From Paraescarpia echinospica (taxonomy: Eukaryota > Annelida > Polychaeta > Sabellida > Siboglinidae), in the NCBI GenBank assembly GCA_020002185.1, contig CM034531.1, positions 80,159,738 through 80,223,737 on the forward strand: a DNA stretch of 64,000 bases, written 5' to 3'. Positions 1 to 12,419 of the stretch are shown piece by piece. The notes beneath the pieces were generated by a model. That model ran no database searches. It had not been told where the DNA came from and saw only the letters and a list, made by a program, of their open reading frames with translations. A program made the position numbers and the translations under genes. The stretch's first letter is position 1. Each line of letters begins with the position of its first letter.

Positions 1-1757
1 ATTGACGCAGTTAATTGCCGCCCCCAGGTTCACAATGCAAGGGTACCTTGCGTTATCGCCCACTCTGTATGGTCAGCGGGCGCAATGTTAATAGAGTTCT
101 ATTGTCCTCGATACCTCCAGATAGCCTGACCAGACGAGGCAAGAAACAATTGAAGAACAATATCTTGATTATGCGATAAGTTGACCTTACAGATGAACGT
201 CGTTTCACTCACTTCACAAATATGGATAGCTGCCAGGGAATATCTCCATTCATAATTATTTTTTTGCTTCATGTTTTTTAAATTAACTTTTACACGAAAC
301 CACAGTTTTCCAACTAATAAACCCAAATTGTAAAAAAAACTTCATGAAACTTAACTCAGTACAGAACATTTATTTGTAACAATTTGCTTGCTGTATCTGA
401 GTCGAACTGATTTTGTTTCCCATCTCCACCACATTAACCAGAAAATCAACTTCATTACAATAATACAACGTTAACCTACTGTTGTGCAGTGTCTTCATTT
501 TGGTCTCAAATATTAAAGATGCTGAATACTGCTGATCCTACACATTGCAAGAACATCCAATGATGTACTCCAAATGATGTACTCCAAACGCTTCATTAGA
601 GTACATTATGTCCCATGTGTTGCAGTGTAATTTTCCATGAAACAGCTGGAGTTGACAGCTGTTACTAAATCAAGAAAGCGAGAGTTGTGCAAAAAGTACT
701 CAATAAACATGATTTCAAAAGATCTTTTAGCAGTTTCTTTCTACGACTATTTCACTAAGTGTGATATCATAACTAGAAAGTCATCAACATGCTGAAATGA
801 CTCAACATTTCCAATTATATTTCCGGACACGGGCGTTCGTGTTCTTGTTATAAAAATAACGTTATATAATGGTGATCGATGATGATTGTGGAGAACAAAG
901 TCGGCCTGCATTTATTTTAGTCCGAAATTGTCGGTTTTGTAATGTATTTTAATGTACTTATATTACAAATTGCTTCGTACTATGCCAGGTAATTTCCCTG
1001 TCTCAATAAATCGCTTGGTATAACTTTAAATATAGAGCACAGACACAACTAACAATCGGGACACCAACTTACACATAGTTACGTGGGGTGGAAACCGCTG
1101 TCATTACATACGAGTATAAACAGGTAGAGCCATATAGCCCACACGTCATTGGCGACAGAAGAAGCTGCAGATGTTATGGTGCCATTAACTCGATCTGTTC
1201 TATTTAGAGAGTTGTTAAACGAGGCAAAACGAATAATGCAATAGCAAGCCAGCAGCTTCGTTCGCTATGTCGTGTCAGCAAACAAACTTCGTGGACGACT
1301 GGAAACAGACATACGAAACGTGGCTAATGAAATGGCAAGGTGACGAGCGCTAATCTTCTTTACTGCCTCAAGGGCTATTGTCACTACGGTCTATACAACA
1401 GGTGCTTGACGTCTAGTAATGCGACCAGTCACACGGCGCAAGTAGCACCTGGGGAATTAACAGCGGGGAAATTACAAAATTACGATTTGAATCAGATGCG
1501 CAGTCAGAGAACAGGTCACACTGCGGTCAACGAGGATGTAGACACGCAGCTCTCAATGGACTATACCATCACGCCTTGTGTATGAAGTACCGTGTACGTA
1601 CGTGCACCTTCCAACTACCTGATATTGTTTTATCATCACCAGTCTGCTCAACAGATAACGTTGTTATACAGTCATGAAATGTCGTCTTCGGTTTGTGGCA
1701 TAGGTACGTAGATAAACGTGAATCTATGGGAAATTGTGAATACAGTTAACGAATCAA
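1..1757. other. A+T-rich intergenic DNA, nothing recognised
   Basis: Only short, compositionally unremarkable open frames are present. I see no protein family motif, RNA gene or ordered repeat. Confidence 0.5.
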
Positions 1758-2150
1758 TTATTGACATGACTCAGTTACGAGATTGTTACTACAACTGACC
1801 ACATACGTTGGATCGAACCATGTGGGGAGATTGTCACTACACCAGTTGGGTCAAACACTGACATGAACAAAAGAAGAGATTGTGACTACAACCAACGATT
1901 CAAACAATGACATGAACCAACAGGGAGATTGTGACTACGCAACAGGTGTACCAAACTTTGACATGAACCAACGGGAAGATTGTTACTACATCCGATCAAC
2001 CAAACATCAACTTGAACAAAGTTGGATTATGACTATATCCGACTGACCAAATAGTAACATGAACCAAAGGTGAGAGTGTTACTACACCCGACCAACCAAA
2101 TATTGACATAAACCAACAGGGGCATTGCGAGTGACCTGATGAACCAAGCA
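1758..2150. repeat. Degenerate minisatellite, about 60-bp unit
   Basis: About seven imperfect tandem units share a core of GAGATTGTGACTAC, then a CCAACCAAA-like stretch, then TGACATGAACCAA. Units differ by many substitutions and small indels, so the array is old. No open frame runs through it. Confidence 0.7.
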
Positions 2151-2864
2151 ATAATAACAAAATAACTGTGCACGAACTCAGTGACACAAGAACACTACAA
2201 GGGCTTTACATGGACTTATTGACACGGACAATATAATGACTTTTGAATCGAACGCAGCCAACCGTGTCGGGGGACAGACGAGGGACGGGTGACAGTGAAA
2301 GCCTCCACACTCGACCGTGACGCCAGTCCAAACTCATTATGTAAACAACATTGCCTTCACCCTATCGTACCAAAACCGCGATATAAACAAAATATAACAA
2401 CCGATGATGCAAACAATGTTCAACTGAACTACTTACCAATAATAGTCTGGCTTGACACCCTTCTAGGCGTGTCAGGCCAAACGTTTGGCAGCATTAAATG
2501 CAAGGGACATGTCAAAGTCGGAATTAACATATCACCATACGGAGCAGTTGTGGCGTTACCTGCAGTTATAAAGATGTTGTATATAGGCAGACTGTTACGA
2601 CTAAACAAACATGTGCAACATTGACACCGTCTACGTTCAGAATGTTTTTCGTGGTAACACAAAGACAGAGAATATGTTTTATTACAGCACTTAGACGAGT
2701 ACTAGAAATCTCACATCGGCTTTGTTGTGGAAAAAACACTATTTAGTAGCCCTACCTAATTTAACTGCTCAGAGCATGCAAGTATAATGCGTGTGTGTCC
2801 ATATGACGCAATGTTTTCTGTTTAACCCATGACCATTTTAATAAAGTCTGACTAGTTGCTATGG

Positions 2865-3035
2865 GTAATAGAAAGAGGCAGACCAAAAAACAAGTTGGCG
2901 ACGAACAATAGAAGACGAAATTAAGATTGTTAGGCTGACCTGGAGCACAGCAGCAAGGAGAGTCCAAGACAGAGGGGTCTGGCGAGATATTGTGCTAGCC
3001 TTATACGCCACACGAAGAGGATAAGTAAGTAAATC
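2865..3035 (+). mobile_element. 3' tail of a non-LTR retrotransposon
   Basis: Frame 2890-3024 encodes a Trp/Arg-rich tail (TSWRRTIEDE, then RRVQDRGVWRDIV) ending at TAA. This matches the C-terminus of RTE/Jockey-type LINE polyproteins, where a GRPxxxWRR motif is followed by RxxWRxxV. The stop is followed by TAAGTAAGTAA, a typical short-repeat LINE 3' end. The upstream GRP part is in another frame, so the copy is 5'-truncated and frameshifted. 2151-2864 before it and 3036-3414 after it show nothing I recognise. Confidence 0.6.
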
Positions 3036-3414
3036 GCCATGGGCGACAGATATATACGTAAGATGTTGACAAACTTGTGAGCATAATGAGACAGTCAGTC
3101 CTAGGCCGTCATTAGGACAACAAAGGGAGCAAGTCCGACCCGGGGCGATCCATTGACGAGGGCACCACCCGGTCTATTAGAGTAAACATACCACTTCATG
3201 ACACCATTTATATAAACTGGATTTAACAGTCAACCGTTGACGTTTGACCTGTGGCATACTCCCGAAACAACCACATCACCGGCTCAGTGCTAATTTAAAA
3301 GGTTGTATATCAAGCGCAAAGAAGGCCACCATTTCGCTATGCTGATGTATTGTATGCTACATTAGGGTTATGTATGGAGTCCAGCGCTCCGTGACTTTGC
3401 CATTGCAATAGTGC

Positions 3415-3553
3415 CCACCGGTCGCTCTGCCATCGTCGTTATGACGTCATACGCCCCTACGCTCATTTATATATACAATAGGGCGTTTTAGATATATATA
3501 AATGTGCGTAGGAGCGTATGAAGTCATGACGATGATGGCAGAGCGACCGGTGG
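3415..3553. repeat. 60-bp-arm inverted repeat carrying mirrored TATA and ATG
   Basis: Arms 3415-3475 and about 3493-3553 are inverted copies with roughly six mismatches, separated by under 20 bp. Each arm contains TATATAAAT, a GCGTAGG(G/A)GCGTATGA stretch and an ATGGCAGAGCGACC start region. The right-arm ATG (3535) opens the deaminase pseudogene. The left-arm ATG (minus strand, 3433) opens a frame sharing the first six codons. The left arm keeps TGACGTCA (CRE); the right arm has a mutated version. It is either a head-to-head duplication of a promoter/start region or the terminal repeats of a foldback element. Confidence 0.75.
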
Positions 3554-4093
3554 ACAATAAACTAATAAGTGATTTTGTAGACATTATACACAAATTCACG
3601 AGGCTCTTGTGTGTCGTACAAAGAAAAAACTACGTTTTGTGAGCTATATGACAGCGTACCGAAACTGGCCAAAGAAAAGGCTGGGTTACATGCAGAGGAA
3701 GTTTTTCTGCAAAAGGGCAGAAAATTGCAGTCTCTAGAAGACGGCACAAAGCTGACAATATATATTAACCACTCTCCTTGTCACGAGTGCGCAGAAAAGC
3801 TATTGTATTTTTTCAAACCGTTGGCCGTCAACGTTTTTATTAAATGTATGTATCGTTAGCACACTAAGGGGAATAAATACCCCAATGATAGAAAGGATGC
3901 AAATAAACAAGGACTATGCCGTCTGAACAAAGCTACTAACATTACTGTAACGATTATCTCCATCCATGACTGGTTGGAGTTGCTGGACTTACTTGACGTT
4001 CTAGTTGGGCAGGAGTATTGCTATAAAAATATGATCCTGCTACAAAAAAGTACTGCTTACGTGTGTGTTGGACCGGCCGAATATTCCATATAA
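3535..4093 (+). pseudogene. AID/APOBEC-like cytidine deaminase pseudogene
   Basis: This is an intronless relic of a polynucleotide cytidine deaminase, the zinc-dependent enzymes that deaminate cytosine in DNA or RNA. Seen: ATG at 3535 with a frame reading DFVDIIHKFTR; a one-base shift inside TTGTGTGTC near 3610; then VSYKEK, the zinc motif HAEEVF and, about 28 residues on, SPCHECA (HAE...PCxxC). After an in-frame TAG at 3857-3859 the same frame continues with a GLCRL segment and an HDWLELLDLL segment, matching the C-terminal half of AID/APOBEC folds, to TAA at 4091. Total about 185 codons, near family length. A TATA-like TATATAAAT lies about 35 bp before the ATG in the inverted repeat. With one frameshift and one stop it is probably dead, although either could be a sequence error. 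Plain CDA or dCMP deaminase is less likely given the C-terminal DW segment. Confidence 0.75.
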
Positions 4094-4119
4094 AACATGC
4101 TCGATGAGGAGGTATGCAA

Positions 4120-4404
4120 ACAACAAATGCGTCTTTTGAATGAATATATCAAGGGCTAAACTCTCTAAAGGTCTCTTTGCTTGTGCCGGGATATTGATTG
4201 TGAAAAGAGCCCAGAAAATCGTCGGCAACAGCCTAACACCAGTAGACGATATCTGCGCTCGAATTGTCCTGGCTAAAGCAAAATCATCCATTGTCCAAGG
4301 GTTCAAGCTCCTGCCATAGGGAAGGCGACTGCGTGCTTACAAGGCAAGGACGAGCCGAATGGGGTGTTCCTTTGTGCCAACGGCCATAGCAGCCATTAAC
4401 TCTT
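4120..4404 (+). mobile_element. Degenerate LINE reverse-transcriptase tail
   Basis: The frame from about 4203 reads KRAQKIVGNSLTPVDD, then LLP, a stop, GRRLRAYKARTSR and CSFVPTAIAAIN. This is the usual end of many animal LINE polyproteins (RAExIVG, LPSGRRxR, KNSFxPxAIxxLN). The in-frame TAG replaces the Ser of LPSGRR. It lies directly downstream of the deaminase relic. Confidence 0.6.
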
Positions 4405-6889
4405 GAGATAATCTGACTCAAACAATATTAAATAAATTATGATTTGTGTATATGAAGTTTTGTATCGAACTGCCCATGAAGTGTATATCCAATTCCTTGT
4501 TAAAGTATAATAAACTATCTTATCATATTTTCCATGATCGCAGAAAAGGGGTGGAATTCGCGGAATGTGGGCTTTGAAACGGAATTGACCTTTTGGAACG
4601 GAATGTATTGCACCTCCAACAAAATAATTAACTTAAAATTTGTGCCATTTTAAAAGTTTAACTCGCGTTTATGTTGGACTATTTTGTTTCGATCTGGACC
4701 AATTCCAGGGCTCGGTTGCGTCATCTGACGTAAATATTGCTGTCCCCATGGCGAAAGGAATACTGCTAACACGTCCTAAGGAAACCTAGTTTCATGGACT
4801 TTCTGTTTCTTACACGTCGCGAATTGCACCACCCGGCCGAGTACACCTCATACATGGAGTATACAGGCGTCGCGAATTCATCGGTCAACCCTTCGGGCCG
4901 CTCGGCACCCAATCCCCGTCGAGCCGCTATTATTCGGAAAAAAAACAAGAGATAATTTGTTTTGGATTGTACACTTATGTCCCGTTATCCGCTCTTAGAT
5001 AATCCGGTTTTTCCGTGATCCGCACATTTTTGTGTAGGAACCATCTTGATAACATGTTAATTGCTCCGTTAATCTGTGTATTCATGTTTCCGGTTCCGCA
5101 CGCTGTTTTGGGGAACCGACCGGCCGTTTAACACTGTATTGTGCTTCAGATAACCGGTCGCTATAGATCTCTTATGTTATAACATCAGCAAGTTGTGACA
5201 CTGAGAACTTAGCAGATCCTTTTAAAATAGAAAATTATATTTTATTAAAACCTTTATAGTTAACCAGAGGGATGACCAATCAGATGACTGGAAACAATGG
5301 TAGTCATTTTTGTAAATAAAACATTCAAAATATATTTATGGTTCTTTGTGTGTTTGATTGAACTCAGAATCAATTTATTTGACCTGTTTAAATATATTGT
5401 TATTTATGTTATGTTCGATTGTGTATTTCATCATGTCTATTCGGACGTGTTCGTTGCGGTGTCCCCGGTTGGAATAGAGCGTTGTGAGATACTGGCATAA
5501 CCCCCTGTACACCGTAACCGTTGATGGCACTAACCAAATCATGGGGTAATGTTATCTGGGTGACTCAACTGGATTGAGTCGTGGTTTAATCAGTTGTGGG
5601 AGTACAAACTTGCACAGCAGCGGGTATGTGATCCGACCGCTGAACAAAGTTCATTTGTGGCGACCTCGTTTTGGCGACACGGAATTATTCACGTCAGATG
5701 TTTATACTTGAGATGCCGTCATTGTGTCCTATAATGACTCCTGACGTAAGGAACCTAGTTTAAAGGGAACAACTTAAAATCGGTGCTAAAACGTATGGCC
5801 GATAATTGTCAAGGTGAGTGGACTATCTAAGTGAGAGTATTCAGCAATACATCTCGGAATAAACATTGCAACTCATAACGATCATAAAGAATGCCGCGGG
5901 AGACAACACTGGTGTTGGTTTACGTGTCTGAGCCGGATATTTGTGTTTCGGAGCCGATCTGTACTAAACAACTCTGTTGACAATGTTTCGTACACAAAGG
6001 CAACATGATGAAGAGGTCACAGCAACGATCTCTCATACAGGACGGGGGATAACATCTCAACAGCAATGGCATAATCAACAGTAGTAATATGTATGCATAT
6101 ATATTACTACTATCAATATGCAGGCTTATGTTCTATTGGCCAGGTCAGTAAGATCTTACAAACCAATCTTGAATGTCGGTGCTCTTGTTGTTTGCTTGAT
6201 TACATGGACATATTTGGCATGTAATAAATATATTATTCATAACCCAGTACACATTCCACATGAGTCGATTTATTCCTGAAGAATTTGAGGTGTTCACATC
6301 CACGCTCACTGGCCTCTTGGGAACGTCTGTTACCATCTGCTTTCGCTAACGAAATCGGATTCAGTATCTCTTTCTGCCAAACAGCCCAAATGCGGGTATT
6401 AAATTTAAACTAACACGAAGACACTGCTCCGTGGGCCCTTTCCCGTCCGCCCCCACCTATCAAGCCACCAATCCCCTAAGCCGACAACATAACCAAAGGC
6501 GACCCTACCGCACGAGATCTAGCCACAATAAGTGTTTACACCAGCATCACAGCTAATTATATCGATGCGTACGTGTCAGGTTTTATACACTCGTAAATTA
6601 GGTCAGGTGTTTCATCTGACGACGGAGATCAGTTACCAAACGCTGAATGTATAACCCTGAATTACCGAGGACCGTCAGCCCCAAACAAACTAAACCTACC
6701 TTCGATAGTTGTCAGAACGCACCTGTTACCTGGCCGCTCCGCACACTGCGTCAAACAGCAGATTGAGCGACGCCACGTCCATTATGAATTACGTCGTGCG
6801 TTGTCTACCTGTGTTTTATGTTGTGCATCGTATTGACGTGCCAAGGCAGTTGTGTAGATTTGAAACAGTCCAGGTGTCGCGGCGTTTCG

Positions 6890-7190
6890 AGGTGAGCTAG
6901 CACGGTTCGAAACGTCACTGTCACTGCGAGCCGAGCAGTTCGCCGGAATCCATCCCGAGGTCACTCGTTATCTGTGTCATCGGCGCGCTTGCGCATGGAA
7001 TGCCGCGGTTTAGTTTGAATGGAGTCGTTGAAATGCACTGGGCGTCTTGTCGGCGCGACGCTAAGCTCAAAACACCGACGCGGGCGGGGTTTGTGAATCG
7101 CTCCACGCTTGAGCAACTCGGAGGGACGTGGGGAGAAAACTCTGACCGATAACAACAGCGGCGGGTCGCATGTTGCTAAGCAACAGGTAT
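6890..7190. promoter_or_regulatory. G+C-rich island with X-box-like palindrome
   Basis: This stretch is clearly richer in CpG than its surroundings (CGGCGCGC, GCGGGCGGGG, CCGCGG). At 7172-7184 it holds GTTGCTAAGCAAC, a near-perfect RFX X-box palindrome. CpG-rich DNA plus an X-box is typical of promoters of ciliary genes, but no adjoining coding exon is visible, so promoter function is only inferred. Confidence 0.25.
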
Positions 7191-10100
7191 ATTTAGTTGT
7201 GTGTTACACCAAGTACGAATTTAGAGGGGGTGTTAATTGCTATGAAGACACCAAGTTCACGTGAGCACTTAATTAAGTGGGACATATAATCATATTTTAA
7301 TTAATTTATAAACCGCATACATGTCAATTAAATATGGATGCCAACAAGAGAGCCTTTGACATTCGTAATACCACAACTAAGCCGCTAGTAGGGTAAACCG
7401 CTAGCAGGGGTTCTATGTTTTTTGGTATACATTTCATTCTGGGGCAAGTTCGTGAAATGAACCTTTCTGTGGTCAGCTAGGAATAGGATACACGTTGATG
7501 TGATGTCATGTTAAAACGTACAGCTTCTGGTGACATTCACTTTGAGTTCTCTAAAAAAAGTACTTCTATTTCTTGTTGCTTCCCTCGTCGCTTCCATTTT
7601 AAACGTATGCCTGGTCTCACTCACGCATCCACCTATTTCACGCGAGGTATGTTTTCTTCCTTTTACCGTCACTCGTTGCGATCACTAATGACTTTTCCAA
7701 CTGTTTCCTGAATATGCAAGAGAACACACGGACGGATATACATTAAAAAACAACAATTCGAATATTTGTATGCTAGGTATGCACAAAGTCCCCTTTTCTG
7801 GACCAAAGTGTGACTAACATAGTAGTTATATACGCATTGTTGGGTAAATTATCCCATGCCTACTTAGACTACTTTCAGCGCAGCTGACTAGTTTCGCTTA
7901 GCCGACTATCGCCTGGCTGCGTGACTCCGCCAGAACGATAGTTTGGCTCTGAATGGCCCTTTTGAATGTTATGCCATGAGAGCTGTCACCTTGTGAATAT
8001 GCACGTGATTAAAATACATTAAACTACGAAAAACGTTTAATGTCGGTTTATTTTGTGTGTGACATAGTTCAGCATAAGTTTAATGTTGGATAGTTGTTAT
8101 AGTATAGAATTATCTGATAAAAGTGTATCCTTATTGAATTTGTTATTTCATAGTTGGCCTGAGAGCCAATCATTGTCTCTACCCGAATCTGGGGTAAAGC
8201 CCCTTACCGGTAACAATGGCTGGAGCTTAATATTCCAGTCCGTTGTGACGGGCCAATGTTGCCACCTCACGGCGGCTGGATAATCGAGTCTAAGAGCTGA
8301 CACCTACGTTGTCGTGTGCAACTCATGTGTATTGGTGAAGCGTATCTTAACTAATGACCACGATAATTTATGTCTGTCTCGCACACACTTATCTATTTGT
8401 GGACTCTGCCTAGTGGTCAATAACACAAACAGGTGTTGATGACCAGGACCACTGTAGCGAGAGGATTGTCTTCAAGTTAACTACCGCTGACTCTCTTCAA
8501 AGAAGATATACACCTAAAAGTAAATTTAGTGTTCTTCTACAGCGCGGTATCCAGTCATTAGGACTGCTCAAAGCGCTTTGTACACCTTACTCCCTGGCAG
8601 ACCTGTTCAATCAAACACCATCTCGACTTCTATGGGAAGCATTCAGCCACGCTGCAATTACTGCGCGATGATTATTCGCACACATATACCCACCCTATCT
8701 ATTGCTAGTATGTCTTATTATAACTGAGTAATTTGGAGCAACGTAGAGTGAACGAACTTGCCCAGTTTACGAAAAGGCAGCAAGATGATTAGGAATCTCT
8801 CGATTGAGAGTCCGACGCTCCGACACTACGCCGCCCCGCTCCTGAATGCCGGATCAACACAAAGAGTAACATTTTATGTAATTAACATTAAAATTTAACT
8901 GGGAATGTACATTATGGATGTGTCGATTTATTATCCAGGGACCAGGGCAATACCCTTTTCTTAATCGTGTTAATAGTATAATATCTAGAGGTGTAACAAC
9001 ACTTCGAGCTACTGATGCATCGCAACAGTCTTAGTGGCGACATACTAGGCTTACTATCGATAGTAAATCTAAGTAGGCCTATTGATATTTATCGTCGATA
9101 ATACACAGAAGTATCGGTAGCAAAGATAGTTGCCAAAACAATTCAGCAAGGCTACTTGTGCCACAATTGTTTACTTTCACAAAAGTGTTTTTTTCTAGTT
9201 TCTTTATGCAATTGTACTTATTTATCGACTTAACAGAACAACGGTATTATAAGCTGCAGGTTTGTGAGAACTATATAGTTCGAATAATCACAAGAAGAAC
9301 GAGGATGGAAGGAATGACCTGAAGAAAGTGTGTATTGTACTAGACCCTTATTCTTATACAGCAGGGAACAAGGAGGAAGAATAAGCATCAATCGCCTACC
9401 ATAGCAGCGTCATTCATTCGTTCATAATTTGATATCAACTGCCTCCAACGTCCCGCGATGACACCACTTATTATTGTGTTTAGTGACTGTTTTGTGTGTA
9501 TTAATGTCCCAATACAATCCAAATGGTTATGAAACTGCATATATCGCAATTGTATTGCAATAGTAATAAAGGTACCACAATAGTAAAACTATCCCCGATA
9601 GTTTCTAAAAAAAAGTAAAAGTTTGGGTGCAGCCCAAGGAATTGTCTGAATCAAATGTCCATCCCATCACATGATAACAAAGACGTGCAGTCGTTATGTA
9701 GGCCAACCACTGAAATGTTTGTTAGAAGACATAAACAGGAAGGATACCATGTCTGACAGGTAGGCCTACACTATTACCACGGATTTCGTATGTATATGAT
9801 ATACAGTAATAAATGCAACAAAGTACCGAGCAGAATAATAGCGGGTGCAAATGTCCGAGCCATAATTGTGTCGCCATCTGCCGATCACAATTGTCGGCAG
9901 AATATATGTAGTCCCGATTATCAAGGCTTCGTGGTGTGGCGCCACCATCGCACACACGGAAGCTTGGACTCAGAAGTGGTTTCACGTTATAACGAGAATG
10001 ATTGGTTACCCCGAATCAAGTTAACAATGACGTCCAAGATTTCTCATAAAGTAAGCATTTTGTGTCAGTTTATACGAAGCAATCGAAATAACTTTAAGCA

Positions 10101-10774
10101 TCGATTACATCGACTCAAGTCATACAGTGACATGGTATCGGAATAGCACTCGCCAGCATTGAGGCGTAGCGGTAAATTAAATATAGTCAGCATTTATATA
10201 GTATATCACGTGTGGTGTTTTGCGCGTGCCCGAACAAAACCGGAAAAGACGGGCAAACATTGACGTTTCAGCATTGTTTATATGTTGGATCGTTGGCGAT
10301 AAACGCTATTGTATTCATGCATGTATTCTAGGTCGCCAGTATAACACTGATAGTCCAGCAGGGTTAACAAGCATTACAGTTATGGGACTACAAACAATGA
10401 CTCAAGATACGCTCATTGACAGCACCCGCAGGGTGTTTATTTCTCCCCTTTTCCTAAACCTAGCTAAGCCTAAAGCTAAACGTCTTGACTTAACTTAAGT
10501 ATGCACGCCTCACGACACCATACAACTTGTACCTCTTTAGTAGCAGTTGGTCCGAGGGAAGACTTCACCAATTTACAACCAATGCCGGGCTCCTGAAGCC
10601 TGAAGCCTAGGGCTAGGGAGTATTTATTGACCTTACTGCAGCTAGGGATGTCGATGAAAATTTCAGACTGCATATCCATTGTGTTTTATAGTTGCGCGTC
10701 CTAAATTCGTGCACCGTCCAATTCGGTACCCCTTTGGATGTTGTCTCGTTTGACTGCTCCGGTGAAAGCGTATG

Positions 10775-10850
10775 TTAAACTGACAGCTACAGTCTTATTA
10801 AACCTGGTTGGTGTGCCATCATTCTGTGCAAGTTTTAGTTATGAGAATAT
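10775..10850. repeat. Dispersed repeat, copy 1
   Basis: About 75 bp reading GTTAAACTGACAGCTACAGT, then TTATTAAACCTGGTTGG and CATCATTC, is matched at roughly 80% by eye to 52406-52480 in the same orientation. It probably belongs to a noncoding interspersed repeat family. Confidence 0.5.
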
Positions 10851-12419
10851 TTTGCTATCGAATTAATATTATTATAGGGGTTATACAAAGTTACTGTTGA
10901 CAACACTAATTATTGTGAACTTACAATAAAGTAACTGTTTGGTATTGACAGCCTTATTATATATACTTAATTCACAATTGCACATAATACCAGAACTATT
11001 ACACCTTTCAACTGAATATGAACAACTTTTCTTTGTATTAGGTAATGTTAATTATTTTACAATTAAGACAACTTTTTAACAATCGATGACATAAATAAAT
11101 AATTACTAATTTAAAATATTGATTCTTCACACGAAGGTTTCCTCAGATTTGTATAAAAACACATGTATCAATGTAATTTAAGAGAGTAAGCCTACACGCA
11201 CACGCACACGCACACACACACAATCACACACATAATAATAATAATAAACTGCTAATTGTATAATTCCGAGTATCCGGATAAAAAACAGTCCATATTAAAA
11301 TACATCATTAGTAAAACATTATCACCATCATAACAATTTAAGAAAGAATGAAATGAGAATATAATATGTGATATAAAATATACCTTTGTAAAGAAATAAC
11401 TTACGTTATGTGAAATAAAGTATGGGACACATAAGTGTATACAGATGTACTGACTAAAGTGTGTATTTAACTAGTATAATATATTTTTTTTTTTTTATGC
11501 AGCACCATATCCATCAATGTTTATTGTGGTGTACATAAAACTAATAGATAACAATTAGTCACTGCTTTAATAAATAATACAAATACATAATTGAAATGCA
11601 AAAACATCACGTCAGTGGGTGACAGTATGTATTATATAAGTATCGGGCATAATTATTGAAAATACAAATTGCTGGTCATATCGTTGTTGCAAGCATAACC
11701 AAACTAGACGACCACTTTTCTGCCAGTTTCAAACAAGCTTCGCTCGAAGGAAGGCCGCCATTTTCTAATATCTTATTTTTTGGAAAAGGCGCGGTTCCGC
11801 TGTGTTTACTGTTGTACGATGCATTTGTTTTCCCGTGCTTTCGGCGTTGCGGCGCGCGTGCTAAAATAGAATGATGTCCTGCAGATGTGGCGCGTTACTG
11901 CCTCAATTCTGGCGAGTGCTATTGCAAACTACAACGTTTTTGCCATATTATGTTTAAATCCCATAATAAAAAAAACATGTCTAATGCGTCGGAACTCCAA
12001 TATTTTTAGTGGGGGTTGGAAATAGGATTAGTCCCCTAATAATAAACAAGGTGGTGTACATTTTGATGTTTCTCGAGAGTGTGGAAGTGAGTGTAGTTAT
12101 GATTTTTTTTGCCTCGGGGCCTCTAATTTACCAATTAACGATGTATTTCAGAAATCACGACTATAGTTATTTCGAGATATTTGCTGTGATTTTCTAGACA
12201 GTTTTTCTCCTACCTTCGGTACTTGAGTAACGATCTTCAGAAGGCGATATCGTCATGCTGAAAATTGATGTCCTTGGTTTGTTGGTGGGTGTTTTTTTAA
12301 TCACACATAGTAACACAAATGTATCCTGATTAGGTAGGGAGGGAGGGAGGGACTGTTGACAGTGGGGCAGGTTGCATCTATTTTAACTAGATTCGCAGGG
12401 GGGACTCACAGAAAAGCCT

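Larger units (their letters stand above)
4405..12419. other. Intergenic DNA with no recognised gene
   Basis: Open frames are short and without family motifs. Seen: a G+C-richer island at 6890-7190, a short CA/CACG tract near 11195-11235 followed by (AAT)n near 11235-11248, a T-run near 11485-11500 and a dispersed repeat at 10775-10850 (both listed separately where relevant). Confidence 0.5.

Noticed and set aside
3578..3851. Spliced deaminase exon with acceptor TTTTGTAG and donor GTATGT
   Set aside because: The coding similarity continues in the same frame past the supposed donor and, in a shifted frame, before the supposed acceptor, so an unspliced pseudogene explains it better.
4040..4306. 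88-codon minus-strand frame
   Set aside because: It is antisense to a recognisable LINE tail.
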